Notes under the pieces: model-generated
Seen by the model: the letters and a program-made list of their open reading frames with translations, nothing else
What the model was told of the DNA's origin: nothing
Databases searched by the model: none
Position numbers and translations under genes: made by a program
Shown: piece by piece, positions 18,201 through 25,226 of the stretch
Layout of the letters: each line of letters starts with the position of its first letter
Position numbering within the stretch: the stretch's first letter is position 1
NCBI GenBank assembly: GCA_965229935.1
Contig: CBDDKB010000002.1
Location: forward strand, 2,232,001-2,296,000
DNA: 64,000 bases
Direction: 5' to 3'
DNA from: SPJN01 sp965229935
Lineage (GTDB): Bacteria > Pseudomonadota > Alphaproteobacteria > SPJN01

Positions 18201-18605
18201 GTGAACAGGTTGACCGCATTTCTGCGCCTTATCGCATTTCTGATCACGATCATCCTGTTTGTCGGCATTGCAATTGCCAATCGTGACATGGCGCTGTTGA
18301 ACCTCGACCCGTTTGGGGCCGACGCAGCTTCATTAGGGTTGCGCATGCCTTTGTTCGTGATGCTGTTCGGCTTTTTCCTGCTGGGCTTTTTGGCCGGCGC
18401 CATTGCCCTGTGGCTTGGTGGCGGCAAACAACGTAGTGATGCGCGCGCCCATAGGGCCAGCACAAAGCAGGCCGTGCGCGAAGAACGCAAGGCCGTTATG
18501 GGTCAAGGTAAAGCCCAAGCGAACCACAAGGACAAGGCAGCACCGGATGCGTCGCTATCCTCAGACACAGACAGCGACAAGCTGATCGCCCCGACCCTAA
18601 GCTGA
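18201..18605 (+). CDS. LapA domain (DUF1049) membrane protein
   Basis: 134 residues from a GTG at 18201. Two hydrophobic helices (about residues 4-24 and 42-68) enclose the LapA/DUF1049 signature with N-R-D-M in the loop, and a charged cytoplasmic tail follows. In E. coli LapA works with LapB to tune LPS synthesis through LpxC. Whether this protein does so is untested. It lies 33 bp after ihfB, the usual alphaproteobacterial arrangement in which pyrF or trpF normally follows directly; here a 2.6-kb accessory module intervenes. Confidence 0.8.
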   Translation: MNRLTAFLRLIAFLITIILFVGIAIANRDMALLNLDPFGADAASLGLRMPLFVMLFGFFLLGFLAGAIALWLGGGKQRSDARAHRASTKQAVREERKAVMGQGKAQANHKDKAAPDASLSSDTDSDKLIAPTLS

Positions 18606-18639
18606 CTTTCCGTAAAGGCTGGGGAGGGATCTCTCCCTA

Positions 18640-18684
18640 AGAAAACACTTGACAAATGATGCAATTTATGCATCAAGTAGTGGG
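18640..18684 (+). promoter_or_regulatory. Module 1 promoter/operator, first copy of a 45-bp repeat
   Basis: A 45-bp sequence that recurs at 21964-22008 with a single mismatch. It contains a consensus -35, TTGACA (18649-18654), and a 7-5-7 palindrome TGATGCA-ATTTA-TGCATCA (18657-18675) where the spacer would be. No good -10 follows at 16-18 bp (the candidate is ATCAAG), so the promoter may need an activator or be held off by a repressor at the palindrome. The ATG of the module gene is 27 bp beyond the repeat. Confidence 0.75.
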
Positions 18685-18710
18685 GTGTGAAACCATTCTA
18701 GGATATTGCT

Positions 18711-20246
18711 ATGCCGCGTCTCCCCCATAAACGGAAATTATCTCAATCCAGCTCAAGGGCTCTGCCCCTGCCAACGGCGCAGGAAAATGACGCTATGATT
18801 GGACAGACTTTATGGAAAGACTCAACCGGCAAGGGGTTGGAACCTTTGGCGCGCCAAGGCGAACAAAAACTGAAGGCAATCAAACTGGCCGAAAGTCAGG
18901 AGGATGGCGCTGACAATGCGCCTGCGTCTTCTTTGGCAGCAAGTGATGCAAATAAAACATCAACACCAAGACCGCACCTGCGCACGATTGAGGAGCAGAA
19001 TGCCATCACAGGCAAAACCTTCTGGCCCGAATCCACGGGTAAGGGCACGCTCCCCCTCGCCAACAAGGTTGAGATGCGGGAACGGGTGGCAGCGCAATCC
19101 GCAACGCCGAAGCCTGATCCGCAACCATCAATGAACCAAACCCGTCAGGACAAATTGAAAGCGCGGGCAAATCGGGCGACGGAGAGGGGCAACCAGCAAC
19201 GCGCCGTACGAGAAGCGCAGGCACAAGACAGACAACAGCGAATGGATGCCCTGTCGCCAACAGATCAACGCCGTGCTGCCCGGCATGGCTTAGAACGAAC
19301 CGAACGAAATATTGCAGCACGAGAAAATAGGCGGGACGCAGAAATCGGGCGCCAATTCTATCCTGAATCGACTGGAAAAGAGGCGGTGTGGAAGGCACGC
19401 AAACAGGCTCGCCACGGTGACAGATCGCAACAAAATGGTGGTGAGACAGCAGCGGAGAAACTGGTCGATCAGGCGTTTGATGAATTGCGCGGCAAGACAG
19501 GCGATTTGCTTGTCGATCTGGGCAATCAAGCCTCTGAATCGGCAAGTGCATTGGTTGAACAAGGCAAAAAGGACAAGGCTACAACACAGAAGGCCACATA
19601 TGCCAACGCCAATGCGCATGCCATCAAGGGGTTTGTGCAGGACATGGCCGATGATGTGAACCGCACTCAAATTGGGCTGCCGAGTCACTCAGAAAAAAAT
19701 GCTGCCAAAATAGTAGATGATACGAAAGAAATTCTAAAAGCCGGGCAGAAAGGTGGTCATGTGGTAACGCGGGCAATGGCTGGTAAATTGCAGGGTAGTG
19801 CAAAGACTTTTGACCAGACCGCAAATAAGTATGCACAATCGCGGTTTGGCAAATCTCTTGATCAACTGGGCGAAGCGGACCGTGTTTTGGCGCAGGCTGA
19901 TGCAGTGTCTGATCTACTTGGTGACACATTGCGTCATATTAATCTGGACGAGGCCATTCGCACGATGGGAAGGCGCGCCGCAATTGTCGGCTATGCCTTC
20001 GCAGCGGCTGAGGTGATCCGTGCAGAGAATAAGCCGCGGGAGGCGGCGAAACAGGCTGCATCAGGGGCAGCAGGCGCGTTGGCCGCAACGGGGTTGATGA
20101 CATTGGGCGGCGCGTTAAGCGCGACAGGGATTGGATTGCCACTTGGCATTGCAATCATGGTGGGCGGTGCGTACCTTGGCAGTACGGCGGCTGAAACCGT
20201 CTTTGAATGGATGGTTCCGAAAGACGCAATGAAAGATCTATTGTGA
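18711..20246 (+). CDS. Candidate polymorphic toxin 1: shared STGKG-repeat leader with glycine-rich hydrophobic C-terminus
   Basis: 511 residues, no signal peptide. Residues 1-~155 are nearly the same as those of the protein at 22035-23063. The leader is hydrophilic, Pro/Lys/Gln-rich and carries an 18-residue motif: IGQTLWKDSTGKGLEPLA (30-47) and TGKTFWPESTGKGTLPLA (100-117). A third, divergent copy, IGRQFYPESTGKEAVWKA (212-229), is unique to this protein. Residues 140-420 are charged and helical. The last ~60 residues form a Gly/Ala-rich hydrophobic hairpin (about 452-500), reminiscent of pore-forming or glycine-zipper domains. The next gene begins 1 bp after the stop. I recognise no named family. 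The toxin role is inferred from constant leader, variable end and tightly linked partner. A structural or transfer protein is the main alternative. Confidence 0.6.
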   Translation: MPRLPHKRKLSQSSSRALPLPTAQENDAMIGQTLWKDSTGKGLEPLARQGEQKLKAIKLAESQEDGADNAPASSLAASDANKTSTPRPHLRTIEEQNAITGKTFWPESTGKGTLPLANKVEMRERVAAQSATPKPDPQPSMNQTRQDKLKARANRATERGNQQRAVREAQAQDRQQRMDALSPTDQRRAARHGLERTERNIAARENRRDAEIGRQFYPESTGKEAVWKARKQARHGDRSQQNGGETAAEKLVDQAFDELRGKTGDLLVDLGNQASESASALVEQGKKDKATTQKATYANANAHAIKGFVQDMADDVNRTQIGLPSHSEKNAAKIVDDTKEILKAGQKGGHVVTRAMAGKLQGSAKTFDQTANKYAQSRFGKSLDQLGEADRVLAQADAVSDLLGDTLRHINLDEAIRTMGRRAAIVGYAFAAAEVIRAENKPREAAKQAASGAAGALAATGLMTLGGALSATGIGLPLGIAIMVGGAYLGSTAAETVFEWMVPKDAMKDLL

Positions 20247-20247
20247 A

Positions 20248-21147
20248 ATGATCCGCACAACTGACAGGTGGAGCCTGAAGACTCGTTTCAAGCCGGGGTC
20301 TGACGAACTGGCCGACTTGGTCGAGCGTTATAATCAGTCGCCTGATTCGCGAATGGGCATTGGCGTGCTGCTGCTGGATGACCAGATTGTCGGTAAATCG
20401 CCCTGGTATAATGTAATACTTATCGCGCAATTCGAGGTCCCAAAGGGCTTCTTGTTGCTATTCGATAATTGTTCAGGCGAGACGTTTGACCCCTTCATGA
20501 ACATTCCGTTGATCCGGGGATATTCAGATATTTGTGTTGCGCTTTATTCCCATGAAGGCCGCCTGATAGAATGCTGGACTTGGCTTGAAGCCTGGACGCG
20601 CCCGACCCGGCCGTGGTCCATGACTGATTTGCGGTCAAAACGTCCATCCGCGTTGGAGACCTACTATATTATTGATGATCACAGAATTGCCCTGAAGCAA
20701 CGGGCCGGGGCTTGGGTGGTGATCGATTTGCATGATTTTCCACGAAAGGTCAGGGGGTCAGGTCTGAAACGGCATTTGTGTATGGCGCGGGAGGAGATCG
20801 ACCCATCGGATAAGCTTCAATATGCTGACCAAAGTGCCTTTATCTCAAAGAAAGTTAGCCATTTGCGGTTTACCTATTCCCGCAGGCTTGTTTTGCAAAA
20901 GCAATATTGGTGGTCTTCGTTTCGTGGCTGGGGGTTTGTTTTTTGGCCTTTATGGCCCTTTACGGATTCAATTCCGGCGCATGTCAAAAAATATGAGGAG
21001 CCGTTCCTGAAAACGCAACCTCTGCCCCCGCCACTTCGGGCCTATGACGGGCCGTTATCATCCAAGGGGCTGCCTTGGGGGTTTGAATTGTGGTGGACGG
21101 CAAAGAAAGACCAGCTCAAGCGTCTGTTTGGTCGCGACAAGTCCTAA
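20248..21147 (+). CDS. Partner of candidate toxin 1, possible immunity protein
   Basis: 299 residues. The ATG follows the upstream stop by one base, so translation is almost certainly coupled. It appears soluble and aromatic-rich (many Trp/Tyr), with no signal peptide; the most hydrophobic part is GWGFVFWPLWPF (about residues 231-242), too polar around it to be a certain membrane helix. No family is recognised. Immunity is inferred only from position. If toxin 1 acts on membranes, a soluble immunity protein would be unusual, so a chaperone or adaptor for the upstream protein is an equally good reading. Confidence 0.6.
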   Translation: MIRTTDRWSLKTRFKPGSDELADLVERYNQSPDSRMGIGVLLLDDQIVGKSPWYNVILIAQFEVPKGFLLLFDNCSGETFDPFMNIPLIRGYSDICVALYSHEGRLIECWTWLEAWTRPTRPWSMTDLRSKRPSALETYYIIDDHRIALKQRAGAWVVIDLHDFPRKVRGSGLKRHLCMAREEIDPSDKLQYADQSAFISKKVSHLRFTYSRRLVLQKQYWWSSFRGWGFVFWPLWPFTDSIPAHVKKYEEPFLKTQPLPPPLRAYDGPLSSKGLPWGFELWWTAKKDQLKRLFGRDKS

Positions 21148-21160
21148 AGCTCCGCCCCGG

Positions 21161-21214
21161 TCAGGGACGGATTGCCCCTTTTGTTTTGTGCTGCTTTTTG
21201 CCATAAGCAGCACA
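21161..21214. repeat. Module-closing 49-bp repeat, copy 1, with 10-bp inverted repeat
   Basis: Bases 21161-21209 are identical to 24361-24409 (49 of 49), and partial similarity extends about 9 bp further left. In this copy TGTGCTGCTT-N8-AAGCAGCACA forms a perfect 10-8-10 hairpin (21187-21214). The identity with copy 2 stops inside the right arm, after AAGCA. A pyrimidine tract CCCCTTTTGTTTT follows a short GGG/CCC pairing, a weak terminator at best. The pyrF ribosome-binding site (AAGGAG) lies just beyond. Confidence 0.85.
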
Positions 21215-21233
21215 ATAAGGAGCAAGGCCCGGC

Positions 21234-21938
21234 ATGTCCTCAAAAGCTGATAACCCCATTCTGTGTGCGATCGACACCCCCTCTATCAATCAGGCGCGTG
21301 ATCTGGCGGTCTCAATCGGGTCGCATGTCGGCGGGTTAAAGCTGGGGCTTGAATTCTTTAACGCGCACGGCCCGGACGGCATTGCCCAAATGGCAGAGCT
21401 GGGGGCGCCGATCTTTGCCGACCTTAAATTCCACGACATCCCGAACACGGTGGCAGGGGCGGTCCGCTCTATCATGCGGGCGCGGCCCTTTATGCTGAAC
21501 GTCCACACTTCAGGTGGCCCCGCCATGATGCGCGCTGCGCGTGACGCGATGGATGAGCTGCCTGAAAGTGAGCGCGCCTTGCTGATCGGCGTAACTGTCC
21601 TGACCAGCATGGATGAAACGGATTTGGCTGCTGTCGGCCAACGGGGCAGCCCGCAAGATCAGGTGTTGCGCCTTGCCTCGCTAGCCAAGGATTGCGGCCT
21701 TGATGGGGTTGTGTGTTCGGCCCATGAAATCGCGCTTTTGAAGGATGAGCTGGGCACAGACTTTAAACTGATCGTTCCCGGCATCCGGCCCAAGGGCGCA
21801 GATGTGGGCGATCAAAAACGGATCATGACCCCTGATCAAGCGGTTGCCGCAGGGGCTGACTATCTGGTGATTGGTAGGCCCATCACCGCCGCGGATGATC
21901 CCGCCGCCGCCGCAAAGGCCATCGCAGCCACACTTTAG
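21234..21938 (+). CDS. pyrF: Orotidine 5-phosphate decarboxylase
   Basis: 234 residues. It decarboxylates OMP to UMP in the last step of pyrimidine synthesis. Visible are the substrate-site ICAIDTPS start, the catalytic FADLKFHDIPNTV motif and the phosphate-binding VPGIRPKG...DYLVIGRPIT near the end. AAGGAG (21217-21222) serves as its ribosome-binding site, immediately after the module-closing repeat. It is flanked on both sides by the accessory modules, so its former co-transcription with ihfB-lapA and trpF may be disrupted. Confidence 0.95.
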   Translation: MSSKADNPILCAIDTPSINQARDLAVSIGSHVGGLKLGLEFFNAHGPDGIAQMAELGAPIFADLKFHDIPNTVAGAVRSIMRARPFMLNVHTSGGPAMMRAARDAMDELPESERALLIGVTVLTSMDETDLAAVGQRGSPQDQVLRLASLAKDCGLDGVVCSAHEIALLKDELGTDFKLIVPGIRPKGADVGDQKRIMTPDQAVAAGADYLVIGRPITAADDPAAAAKAIAATL

Positions 21939-21963
21939 GACAGGTCTGAATTAACATCGCTTG

Positions 21964-22008
21964 AGAAAACACTTGACAAATGATGCAATTTATGCATCAA
22001 ATAGTGGG
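21964..22008 (+). promoter_or_regulatory. Module 2 promoter/operator, second copy of the 45-bp repeat
   Basis: Matches 18640-18684 except for one base (A for G after the palindrome). TTGACA is at 21973-21978 and TGATGCA-ATTTA-TGCATCA at 21981-21999. It begins 25 bp after the pyrF stop. A good ribosome-binding site (AGGAAG, 22023-22028) follows before the ATG at 22035. Shared control of both modules by one DNA-binding protein is the simplest explanation. Confidence 0.75.
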
Positions 22009-22034
22009 CCCTGTAATCAAGTTAGGAAGCGATC

Positions 22035-23063
22035 ATGCTGTCATCACAGACCCCCGTGAAAAAGAAAAAGCAACTGCCCCTGCCAACGGCGCAGGAAAAC
22101 GACGCCATGATTGGCCAAACCTTATGGGAAGACTCAACAGGCAAGGGGCTTGAACCCTTGGCACGCCGAGGTGAACAAAAACTGAAGGCAATCAAGCTGG
22201 CCGAACGGCAGGAGGATGGCACTGACAACGCGCCTGCTTTTATTTCTGTGGGAAGTGATGCAAATAAAACATCAAAGCCAAAGCCGCACCTGCGCACGAT
22301 TGAGGAGCAGAATGCCATAACAGGCAAAATCTTCTGGCCCGAGTCAACGGGCAAGGACACACTTCCCCTCGCCAACAAGGTTGAGATGCGGGAACGGGTT
22401 GCGGCGGCGCGACCGCCCCTTCCCACGACGGGCCCAACACTGAATCAAACCCGTCAGGACAGATTGAAAGCGCGAACAGATCGAGCGACCGCGGCCGTCC
22501 AAAATCAAAAGGCAGCACGCGATCAGGGTAATTCTCTGGGTGGCCTACTTGATGAAGGTAAGGAATGGGTATCGAAACAGGCGAACCAAGCTGCTGGTTG
22601 GGTGAATTCCAAGTTGGCTGAAACCCGTCATGACCTCATGAATGGACCGATTGATGACACGCTCGACGCATCAGCGCGATATCTGTTCGGAGATGGCAGC
22701 GAACAGGAGTTGAGCGATGATGTAAAAAACCAATTCATGAATCATGAGAATGTACAGTGGCAGATCGAAAAGCTGAAGAACGGCACGGCTGGCGGAGATC
22801 CGCGTGTTGATTTGGATTTCGAAAAGAACCTAAGTTCAGACACGTTTCATTTGGGAAGAACGAAAGTCTATTATAATGAGGTGTGTGAGGGCGGCGTATG
22901 CACCACGACTTTTAGGGGTCCATACTTGAATACGACAGGTGAAGCCGATGGGTATGAAGACCCGTATTACTTCGGCGCTGAACCGGGCAAGCCATACAAA
23001 TATAAGCAATTTGAATGGCAGGTCTCCTATCCCGACCCAAGGCAGAACAAGCAGAAAAAGTAA
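22035..23063 (+). CDS. Candidate polymorphic toxin 2: shared STGKG-repeat leader with different C-terminal domain
   Basis: 342 residues, no signal peptide. Residues ~13-155 repeat the leader of toxin 1, including motifs IGQTLWEDSTGKGLEPLA (26-43) and TGKIFWPESTGKDTLPLA (96-113), and the conserved HLRTIEEQNAITGK and VEMRERVAA segments. After about residue 160 the sequence is unrelated: a helical stretch (DEGKEWVSKQANQAAGWVNS) followed by an acidic, Tyr-rich domain of about 130 residues with a Cys pair (EVCEGGVC). I do not recognise the domain; a compact enzymatic toxin is plausible. Two small membrane-anchored proteins are encoded downstream. The toxin role is inferred from architecture. Confidence 0.6.
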   Translation: MLSSQTPVKKKKQLPLPTAQENDAMIGQTLWEDSTGKGLEPLARRGEQKLKAIKLAERQEDGTDNAPAFISVGSDANKTSKPKPHLRTIEEQNAITGKIFWPESTGKDTLPLANKVEMRERVAAARPPLPTTGPTLNQTRQDRLKARTDRATAAVQNQKAARDQGNSLGGLLDEGKEWVSKQANQAAGWVNSKLAETRHDLMNGPIDDTLDASARYLFGDGSEQELSDDVKNQFMNHENVQWQIEKLKNGTAGGDPRVDLDFEKNLSSDTFHLGRTKVYYNEVCEGGVCTTTFRGPYLNTTGEADGYEDPYYFGAEPGKPYKYKQFEWQVSYPDPRQNKQKK

Positions 23064-23143
23064 TAACGGAAAACCTGTATGCCACAGTTTTGTCCCGTTT
23101 AGACTGTACCTCTAAACGAGGAAAATTGGGGACGCCAATCCGT

Positions 23144-23707
23144 ATGATTAAAAAAGTGTTTAAGATAGTTCTGGTACTCGACCTGATCGCCGTCATTGCT
23201 TGTGGATTAGTCTACCTGTCTCCCACTATGCAACGCTGCCATGAGGCCCCTTTGGCAATGGGGCTTCATGTGACGTGGTTCGGAAAAACTTTGCAGTTCA
23301 ATAGGGGTTTTAATGAGATAATCGGAAATGTTGATGGCGATGAGCCATGGATAGCTAGTTGGACGAAAGGCACGGCGCAATTTAGGACCATCACAGCCTA
23401 CGGTATTACGGATTATCAGGACGGTGTGTTCTTCAAGGCGCTTGATTGGAGTGGTCAGGAACGGATATTTCTGCTCCAAGACTATCCCTATGAAGATGAC
23501 ACTGAATATGGAATGGAAGTTGTTGAGCAAACAGGTCCAGTGCCAGTTGATAAGTGGGCGAAGGTTGACAAGCGCACCTGCTTGATCGGCATTTTTCCTG
23601 CAGTGCCAATCCTGGTTGCAGGTATCACTTTCATATTGCTGACAATCTTGGGGTTCTGGTTCATTGGCACATTACCCGGACGCATTCGTACGTGGCTAAA
23701 GCAGTGA
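23144..23707 (+). CDS. Small two-helix membrane protein, candidate immunity of module 2
   Basis: 187 residues from the ATG at 23144. The frame is open from 23015, but that would overlap toxin 2 and has no ribosome-binding site, whereas GAGGAAAA lies upstream of 23144. One hydrophobic helix at the N-terminus (residues 4-25) and another near the C-terminus (about 150-175) enclose a soluble domain of about 120 residues, predicted to be periplasmic if the short basic N-terminus is inside. This topology suits protection against a toxin acting in the periplasm or envelope. No family is recognised. Confidence 0.55.
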   Translation: MIKKVFKIVLVLDLIAVIACGLVYLSPTMQRCHEAPLAMGLHVTWFGKTLQFNRGFNEIIGNVDGDEPWIASWTKGTAQFRTITAYGITDYQDGVFFKALDWSGQERIFLLQDYPYEDDTEYGMEVVEQTGPVPVDKWAKVDKRTCLIGIFPAVPILVAGITFILLTILGFWFIGTLPGRIRTWLKQ

Positions 23708-23736
23708 TTTGCTAAAAGGCGGTTTCTGGGCAGGAT

Positions 23737-24258
23737 ATGGCTACGACTATTACAAAAGGCATCGGAAAGGCGATTAGCATCGCTGCTTTGGCTGGTGCCA
23801 TTTTGATCGTTGCAGGCATGATTTATATGGACAGGTCGGCCTCACGTTCGTGTCGGCTTCTGGCAGACATGAGGGACAATCCGGCTACTGTAGCGGAACT
23901 GCGCACGACCCTGACCGCCTATATAGCTCGCCCTGATGTTCAAGCCTATCTCCGCAAGGCTTCAAGCTCATGGTCTTACAATCCCCAGCGTGCAGGCGTT
24001 CCGTTGGACGATTATTCTCTATTTGATGACTATGACATTGCGCGTCATCACCTCAATATCTCAGTTGAGTATGCTGAGCGCACTGCAGACCATTTGAGGC
24101 AAAGTCCGGCAATCGCGTCAGTGGGCGTCAGCTATGGCCGTGCTGATCTGATGTTTGCCAATTCGGCAAGGCAGAATGAAGAATCGGATTTGGGTTTGAC
24201 GAATGCCCCCCGCGTTATCTGTCGTGCAACTGACCCTCAAGGTGAGGCGTGGGGCTAA
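23737..24258 (+). CDS. Membrane-anchored small protein, module 2 accessory or second immunity
   Basis: 173 residues. An N-terminal helix (about residues 11-31, AISIAALAGAILIVAGMIYM) without a clear cleavage site anchors a soluble, helical domain with few recognisable features (two Cys, many Ala/Tyr). It follows the preceding membrane protein by 29 bp in the same direction. It may be a second immunity gene or an orphan from an earlier cassette. No homology is recognised. Confidence 0.5.
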   Translation: MATTITKGIGKAISIAALAGAILIVAGMIYMDRSASRSCRLLADMRDNPATVAELRTTLTAYIARPDVQAYLRKASSSWSYNPQRAGVPLDDYSLFDDYDIARHHLNISVEYAERTADHLRQSPAIASVGVSYGRADLMFANSARQNEESDLGLTNAPRVICRATDPQGEAWG

Positions 24259-24360
24259 GTGGAAGCCAGATATGCGAACGGCAAACTGATGTGGGGCCTA
24301 ACCTTTTGCCAGAATCGAAAATTCAAACGATAGAGTATCGCCCCGAATAGCCCGCCCCCC

Positions 24361-24409
24361 TCAGGGACGGATTGCCCCTTTTGTTTTGTGCTGCTTTTTG
24401 CCATAAGCA
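24361..24409. repeat. Module-closing 49-bp repeat, copy 2
   Basis: Identical over 49 bases to 21161-21209. The right arm of the hairpin seen in copy 1 is missing here: after AAGCA the sequence changes to AGCCAATCTTGC. It lies 103 bp after the last module 2 gene and 108 bp before trpF. Apart from it, the 24259-24517 gap shows nothing I can name. Confidence 0.85.
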
Positions 24410-24517
24410 AGCCAATCTTGCTGATTTTGCACCCGATTGCCAAAAATGCTTGTATGAGCCCACTATTTCAGGGTTCGGTAGCGCTGGCATGCGCGACAGG
24501 AATTAAAGGAAAGACCG

Positions 24518-25216
24518 ATGGAAGACTTGATGGTCGAGGTAAAGATTTGCGGCCTTAAAACCCCCGAGGCGGTGCAGGCCGCGGTTGAGCATGAGGCCGA
24601 TTATCTCGGCTTTGTCTTCTACCCGCCCTCACCCCGCTTTATCACGCCCAAGGATGCCAAACTTTTGATGGCTGACGTGCCTGATTTGGTTGTGAATACC
24701 GGGCTGGTGGTTGATCCGACCGACCAGATGTTGGATGTGATTTTCGGTGCCTGTGAGCTTGATATGATCCAGCTTCACGGGGATGAGCCGCCGGAGCGTA
24801 TTCAGGAAATCCGCGAACGTTATGAAGTGCGCGTTGCCAAGGCGTTGGGTGTGGCGACTAAGGAAGATATGGCCCGCGCGCTTGATTATGAAATGGTTGC
24901 GGACCTGTTGATCTTTGACGCCAAGGCGCCTGAAGCACCGAAAGAGGGTGAGCAGGTCTTGCCCGGCGGCAATGGGGAGGCCTTTGACTGGACCATCATG
25001 CAAGAAGCGTCACTTGAAGCGGCGTGGATGTTGTCCGGAGGTTTAACGCCTGCCAATGTGATGAAGGCAATTGAATTGACCGGCGCAGAGGCGGTGGACG
25101 TATCATCAGGTGTTGAAAACCGCCGCGGTGAAAAAGACCCCGATCTGATTGCCGCCTTCCTTGATATCGTTCATGGCGATACGGGCGAAGATGATGATGG
25201 CTTTGTTGAAATCTGA
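24518..25216 (+). CDS. trpF: Phosphoribosylanthranilate isomerase
   Basis: 232 residues. It converts N-(5-phosphoribosyl)anthranilate to CdRP in tryptophan synthesis. The catalytic Cys is in VKICGLKTPE and the catalytic Asp region in LIFDAK, followed by the phosphate-binding LSGGLTPANV and VDVSSGVE. The acidic tail of about 15 residues is longer than usual. An alternative start is the ATG at 24530; AAAGGAAAG before 24518 favours the first ATG. trpB follows after 10 bp. Confidence 0.93.
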   Translation: MEDLMVEVKICGLKTPEAVQAAVEHEADYLGFVFYPPSPRFITPKDAKLLMADVPDLVVNTGLVVDPTDQMLDVIFGACELDMIQLHGDEPPERIQEIRERYEVRVAKALGVATKEDMARALDYEMVADLLIFDAKAPEAPKEGEQVLPGGNGEAFDWTIMQEASLEAAWMLSGGLTPANVMKAIELTGAEAVDVSSGVENRRGEKDPDLIAAFLDIVHGDTGEDDDGFVEI

Positions 25217-25226
25217 TTGACCGATT

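Noticed and set aside
21187..21214. Hairpin of the 49-bp repeat as an intrinsic terminator
   Set aside because: No T-run follows the stem on either strand, and the second copy of the repeat lacks the right arm.
23015..23143. 43-codon N-terminal extension of the membrane protein at 23144
   Set aside because: It overlaps the end of the upstream gene, has no ribosome-binding site, and would hide the N-terminal membrane helix behind a polar stretch.
24259..24517. Tryptophan leader peptide or attenuator before trpF
   Set aside because: No short frame with consecutive Trp codons and no terminator/antiterminator pair is visible; the only structure is the 49-bp repeat.
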